Shown in pieces: positions 15,101 through 16,921 of a stretch of 16,921 nt of DNA. The notes beneath the pieces were generated by a model. That model did not search any database, was not told the origin of the DNA, and saw only the letters and a program-made list of their open reading frames with translations. This stretch comes from Candidatus Omnitrophota bacterium (GTDB lineage: Bacteria > Omnitrophota > Gorgyraeia > Zapsychrales > JANLHA01). Location of the stretch: assembly GCA_024653845.1 (NCBI GenBank), contig JANLHA010000164.1, positions 1-16,921 of the forward strand, given 5' to 3'. The stretch's first letter is position 1. The number at the start of each line of letters is the position of its first letter. A program made the translations under genes and the position numbers.

Positions 15101-16339
15101 GATTGCAATGCCATTGTGAATAATCAAAATAATCCATATTTTAATGCGGTGGTTGCAGCGTATGGCCAAGCTGTCGGAAGTTGCGATGATATTCAAGCCG
15201 CTAACAATCCTTTCCGGCGAGATTTCTTGATTCCAAGTGCTAATGAAGCCGAGAATCAAATTGTCAAGATGGCAGCACGGTATAAATTCTTACAGCGTCG
15301 GCTGGATGAGGCTCGAAAGATTGCCAACCGTCCGGATCAATACTTGAATCAGAATGGAACCAACATTTGTCCTAATGCTGCCAATCCCGACGATCCACGA
15401 TGCAAGAGGGGAGCTCTGACTGAAGCCGTCGGGCGCTTAACAGCCTTTTTGGACAACGGAACGTCTTGGGACAATCCGTCGGATAGAAATCCTTACTTTG
15501 ATGGAGCGGAAGGTGAGCCGCCAGGGCAAGACTCGCCAGCGGAAAAACTTATTGATGCTTTACAAAACATAAAGCCTCCTTTGCCAGCGGTAGGTATTTA
15601 TGTGTGGCAGGACCCTCCTTTAACAGCGCCCCGTAGCAACGGGTGGTCAGATGGTTACTGGCATGCTGCAAAAGTTGAGGTCCGTATTCCCGAGCGATGT
15701 AATCAAGAATGCAACGTCGATGGGACTCGCGATGAATTGCCGTGGCCGGGTGTCCGGTCACGAATGGAATCCTGGGATATGGAAAGATGTTATCGTTTGG
15801 TATATAAAGAGGGATTGGTGAAGGTTCGGGTCATTCGCTATGATGAGAATCGTGATCCAGCGGGAATGAAATGGCCCAATCGTAAACCTATTTGGAGAAT
15901 CATGAATAATCACCCGATGGTTGGTGGGGAGAGTCAGCCCATGAATGCTTGGGTCGCCTGTCGACGCAACGGATTCTGGCTGGGAGCGGTAGATTCTAAG
16001 CTAAGAAATCAGAATCTTTGGGAGAGGGCATTCATGCTCAATCAAATTCCTTCAAGCGAAGGGCCGGAAGGTTGTTGGAATACGGTTCATAGGGAAATGT
16101 TGAAATTTGGCGTGGAAACGGAAAGTTGCGCTCAATATTTTATGAGCGATGCAACATGGAGGGCAAACGAAAGGCCTGGGCAGTGCCTTGATTGTGCTCA
16201 ATGGGACGACCCCAACCCTAATAATCCTAATCGAAGATGTGTCCGGTGCAACCGATACGCAACTCCTGTTTTTGGAACATATGGATTCCGAGTCAAATTT
16301 GTGCCATGCGATGAAAGATTCCTTGAAGGAGAGAATTGA
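12119..16339 (+). CDS. Giant Cys-rich TadG-like protein, 1406 residues
   Basis: Residues 19-50 (SSSSQRGQVGLVLILIIAIG and on to LNLG) match the N-terminus of TadG-like Flp proteins: 'RGQ' plus one helix, without the +5 Glu of true pilins. A second hydrophobic stretch lies at about 100-150 (MKIVAIVAIVAIGIATG, then an Ala/Thr/Gly run). The remaining 1250 residues are Asp/Asn/Pro-rich and contain about 46 Cys by hand count, several as CC, CxC or CxxC. Calcium-loop-like motifs are DLDHDGRFHKE (198 on), DLNGDGIED (302-310, dockerin-like) and DENLNHRIGPGED (636 on). The C-terminus has CLDC (1356) and CVRC (1374). TadG proteins usually have a few hundred residues, so this is much enlarged. No VWA MIDAS motif (DxSxS) was found. 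Likely surface or tip adhesin; function inferred. Confidence 0.85.
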   Translation: MLRRIHNLIKHHIHERLLSSSSQRGQVGLVLILIIAIGLVFYAVTLNLGSVSQVKTLTVVAANTTAAFLGSTVASHGEAQLQQVLGGDPDRCEFSAAFLSLMKIVAIVAIVAIGIATGGFGFGAAAATTTVIGGAIAATMATTSMVLNLTVVDPAITEMINGIMTSTMSQVDRTAENGVQMGLQGVVTDEVMIPDFYDLDHDGRFHKEYFNDPTEQRGLKPLPHSGRGYTEDTVPRFSYYLYQRVRKARGGSQENIADFLEGLSLLVKGNPGAEDEDDPWKHWALWDPVKNPVGADLHTGKDLNGDGIEDVETNVLDLGIDYCARNPAHPCCQAQAPSLPSECDPCCQPMFDPIAPRSGKPGPRPNECRNRNFGGANSCSNRSIYFRNDANADNDYPYLYDPFFENVLNNDPARHDPDDANHYFVSFKEWLGRDDEHHLYKVNPDNPNYRNNLPAAKQLIEQPNKAALEEIRLVDATGVYKDPDYNPRFGDDKQEGLFPFLYKTDFWGVDLSQLEVGSSPYQHDTWCDPRANPAGWLADDIDASSSGEQNGLALPRNPGSYNGGFCVDRTNDNDNENPRLLDTVDEPAAFLYDSAPDRCLYPADFVRRDDPQNDRFSGWRPGADRYCAGFYPFPVDENLNHRIGPGEDQVRVWPYNTGCPKQGEYRHCEFVDSDGTTFDTHCRCGDPGTASPDPFANIGTSSPLGWPEDQLDEIVYEINHFLEVAANILSVGNTAFLMNNPYDWVHPVLDWIEPLCPGGWQDDQPIDPDDPDSNICDNSFTDRKREGKLHTWRRRLSNIESAIWNWMRVQAYVSPACTVPESPDASWCVPRRQNANNHYGEPECACVTPEEAETFNVTKNGQRGDLEDVIACLKWNAEDSNQYQRRPGETYAVGGVNAGNADKFRKCTQFNFCIAGACSELPRSLIPGFCEAYQNMNFPNDGARDGSNEVAAIVDFEDCMATAGSGNVAQCRAECNYQGRYAGAPYNIPNFNNNDCNAIVNNQNNPYFNAVVAAYGQAVGSCDDIQAANNPFRRDFLIPSANEAENQIVKMAARYKFLQRRLDEARKIANRPDQYLNQNGTNICPNAANPDDPRCKRGALTEAVGRLTAFLDNGTSWDNPSDRNPYFDGAEGEPPGQDSPAEKLIDALQNIKPPLPAVGIYVWQDPPLTAPRSNGWSDGYWHAAKVEVRIPERCNQECNVDGTRDELPWPGVRSRMESWDMERCYRLVYKEGLVKVRVIRYDENRDPAGMKWPNRKPIWRIMNNHPMVGGESQPMNAWVACRRNGFWLGAVDSKLRNQNLWERAFMLNQIPSSEGPEGCWNTVHREMLKFGVETESCAQYFMSDATWRANERPGQCLDCAQWDDPNPNNPNRRCVRCNRYATPVFGTYGFRVKFVPCDERFLEGEN
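12431..12457 (+). repeat. Three exact tandem copies of a 9-bp unit in the TadG-like gene
   Basis: GTTGCCATT occurs three times in a row and encodes Val-Ala-Ile repeats within the second hydrophobic stretch. The unit is a multiple of three, so copy changes would lengthen or shorten the membrane segment without a frameshift. The upstream and downstream sequence (AAAATT, GGCATTGC) continues the pattern only in degenerate form. Confidence 0.85.
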
Positions 16340-16349
16340 AAAAGATATA

Positions 16350-16730
16350 ATGAAACCGGCCGCAGAAAAATTGCAAAATAGACATTTATCGTCGAGAGCC
16401 TCGTCTTTGGCAGAATACATGGCTCTTTTTTTGATGATTGTTGCCGCGCTTTATGTGATTCAGTCGTATGTTGTGCGTGGCATTTCAGGGCGATGGAAAG
16501 CCACAGGGGACACATTTGGTTATGGACGGCAATACGATCCGCGGCCTTATGGAGGCCATGGGGAGGGGGGAGGCACCCTGGGGTGTCGCTGGGTTCCAGA
16601 GTTGAATTTTTGGGTCAAAGATGATTGTTTCAGAACAGCGCGATGCGACTGTTTTAATTTTTCTGCTCAGGATCAAAGGTGTTTGGGGTGTGCGATAGCT
16701 TGTATTAATCTTGATTGTCTTCGTGAATAA
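16350..16730 (+). CDS. Cys-rich prepilin P8, 126 residues (diverged family B)
   Basis: Leader MKPAAEKLQNRHLSSRA with predicted cleavage after A17, then SSLAEYMALFLMIVAALYVI: Ser at +1, E at +5, Y at +6. The body VVRGISGRWKATGDTFGYG, then QYDP and LNFW, follows the family-B pattern of P4 and P7. A Gly/Pro-rich segment leads to a Cys-rich C-terminus (DDCFRTARCDC, then RCLGCAIAC). The start is uncertain: ATG 16350 lies 18 bases after an AAGGAG (16326-16331), while ATG 16311 would overlap the TadG-like gene by 29 bases and lacks a ribosome-binding site. Being just after the TadG-like gene and also Cys-rich, it may partner that protein. Confidence 0.8.
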   Translation: MKPAAEKLQNRHLSSRASSLAEYMALFLMIVAALYVIQSYVVRGISGRWKATGDTFGYGRQYDPRPYGGHGEGGGTLGCRWVPELNFWVKDDCFRTARCDCFNFSAQDQRCLGCAIACINLDCLRE

Positions 16731-16747
16731 TCCTTAGGAAATCGATT

Positions 16748-16921
16748 ATGGTTTTTACTTTATTTCTTATTTTTTGTACCGTTGCGTTGATTGCGTACAC
16801 GGTCATCCCGATGTTTTATAATCAGAGCTTGCTTTTTAGCCAGCGTCGAGCCCAGAAGTTAAGCTCGGAATTGGATCGCGTTCTTCCTCGTCAGAAAATT
16901 CGTAGCATCACCCAGATGTAC
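16748..16921 (+). CDS. TadB/TadC-type pilus platform protein, N-terminal part (cut by window end)
   Basis: ATG 16748 with AGGA eight bases upstream opens 58 codons that run off the window. The product starts MVFTLFLIFCTVALIAYTVI, a membrane helix, followed by a basic amphipathic segment (QRRAQKLSSELDRVL). This N-terminal helix plus charged cytoplasmic helix is the usual beginning of TadB, the GspF-like inner-membrane platform protein that works with the CpaF/TadA ATPase. The conserved T2SS-F domain lies outside the window, so TadB and TadC cannot be told apart here. Confidence 0.65.
   Translation, partial: MVFTLFLIFCTVALIAYTVIPMFYNQSLLFSQRRAQKLSSELDRVLPRQKIRSITQMY

Noticed and set aside
14327..15259. 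310-residue antisense open frame opposite the TadG-like gene
   Set aside because: The opposing frame has convincing protein content (patterned Cys, Ca-loop motifs); the antisense product shows no domain, has no good ribosome-binding site, and reads as an overlap artefact.
12119..16339. VWA-type adhesin domain in the TadG-like protein
   Set aside because: I looked for a DxSxS MIDAS motif after the membrane segment and found none.

Overview
The window is one Tad (tight adherence / Flp, type IVb) pilus locus, read entirely from the + strand. A secretin means the host is a diderm (Gram-negative type) bacterium. The mid-40s GC (estimated by eye), the many short prepilins of the form MFKK..KGQSTLEYA, and the fused or enlarged Tad proteins resemble what I remember of uncultured lineages such as Candidatus Omnitrophota. 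That placement is inference from style, not from a marker gene.

Region 1 (1-5480), machinery: the end of an upstream gene, possibly a parvulin-type chaperone; CpaB/RcpC; a CpaC/RcpA secretin with a TonB C-terminal domain fused after the barrel; a single protein joining the ParA-like CpaE/TadZ ATPase to the CpaF/TadA secretion ATPase; and a small DUF192 protein three bases downstream.

Region 2 (5481-7283), an odd insertion: a 572-residue protein with an N-terminal helix-turn-helix and a body that looks like a highly diverged transposase. Its promoter lies between the arms of a perfect 12-bp inverted repeat.

Region 3 (7284-8800), main pilin operon: a near-consensus extended -10 promoter, a structured leader of about 155 nt containing a terminator-like hairpin with T6, four Flp-type prepilins (P1-P4), mostly with strong Shine-Dalgarno sites, and a strong intrinsic terminator.

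Region 4 (8800-16921), second operon: a separate promoter, three more prepilins (P5-P7) that partly mirror P3/P4, a 533-residue prepilin-like protein with Ca2+-loop motifs, a TadE-like prepilin, a 1406-residue Cys-rich TadG-like protein starting at TTG, a Cys-rich pilin (P8) and the start of a TadB/TadC-type membrane platform protein.

Working model: the CpaE-CpaF fusion powers assembly on the TadB/C platform, CpaB and the secretin-TonB protein form the envelope channel, P1-P4 supply major pilins, and P5-P8 with the three large or TadE/G-like proteins form a minor-pilin or tip complex. That complex is probably stabilised by disulfides and calcium. The prepilin peptidase, the second platform protein and TadD-like factors are not in the window.
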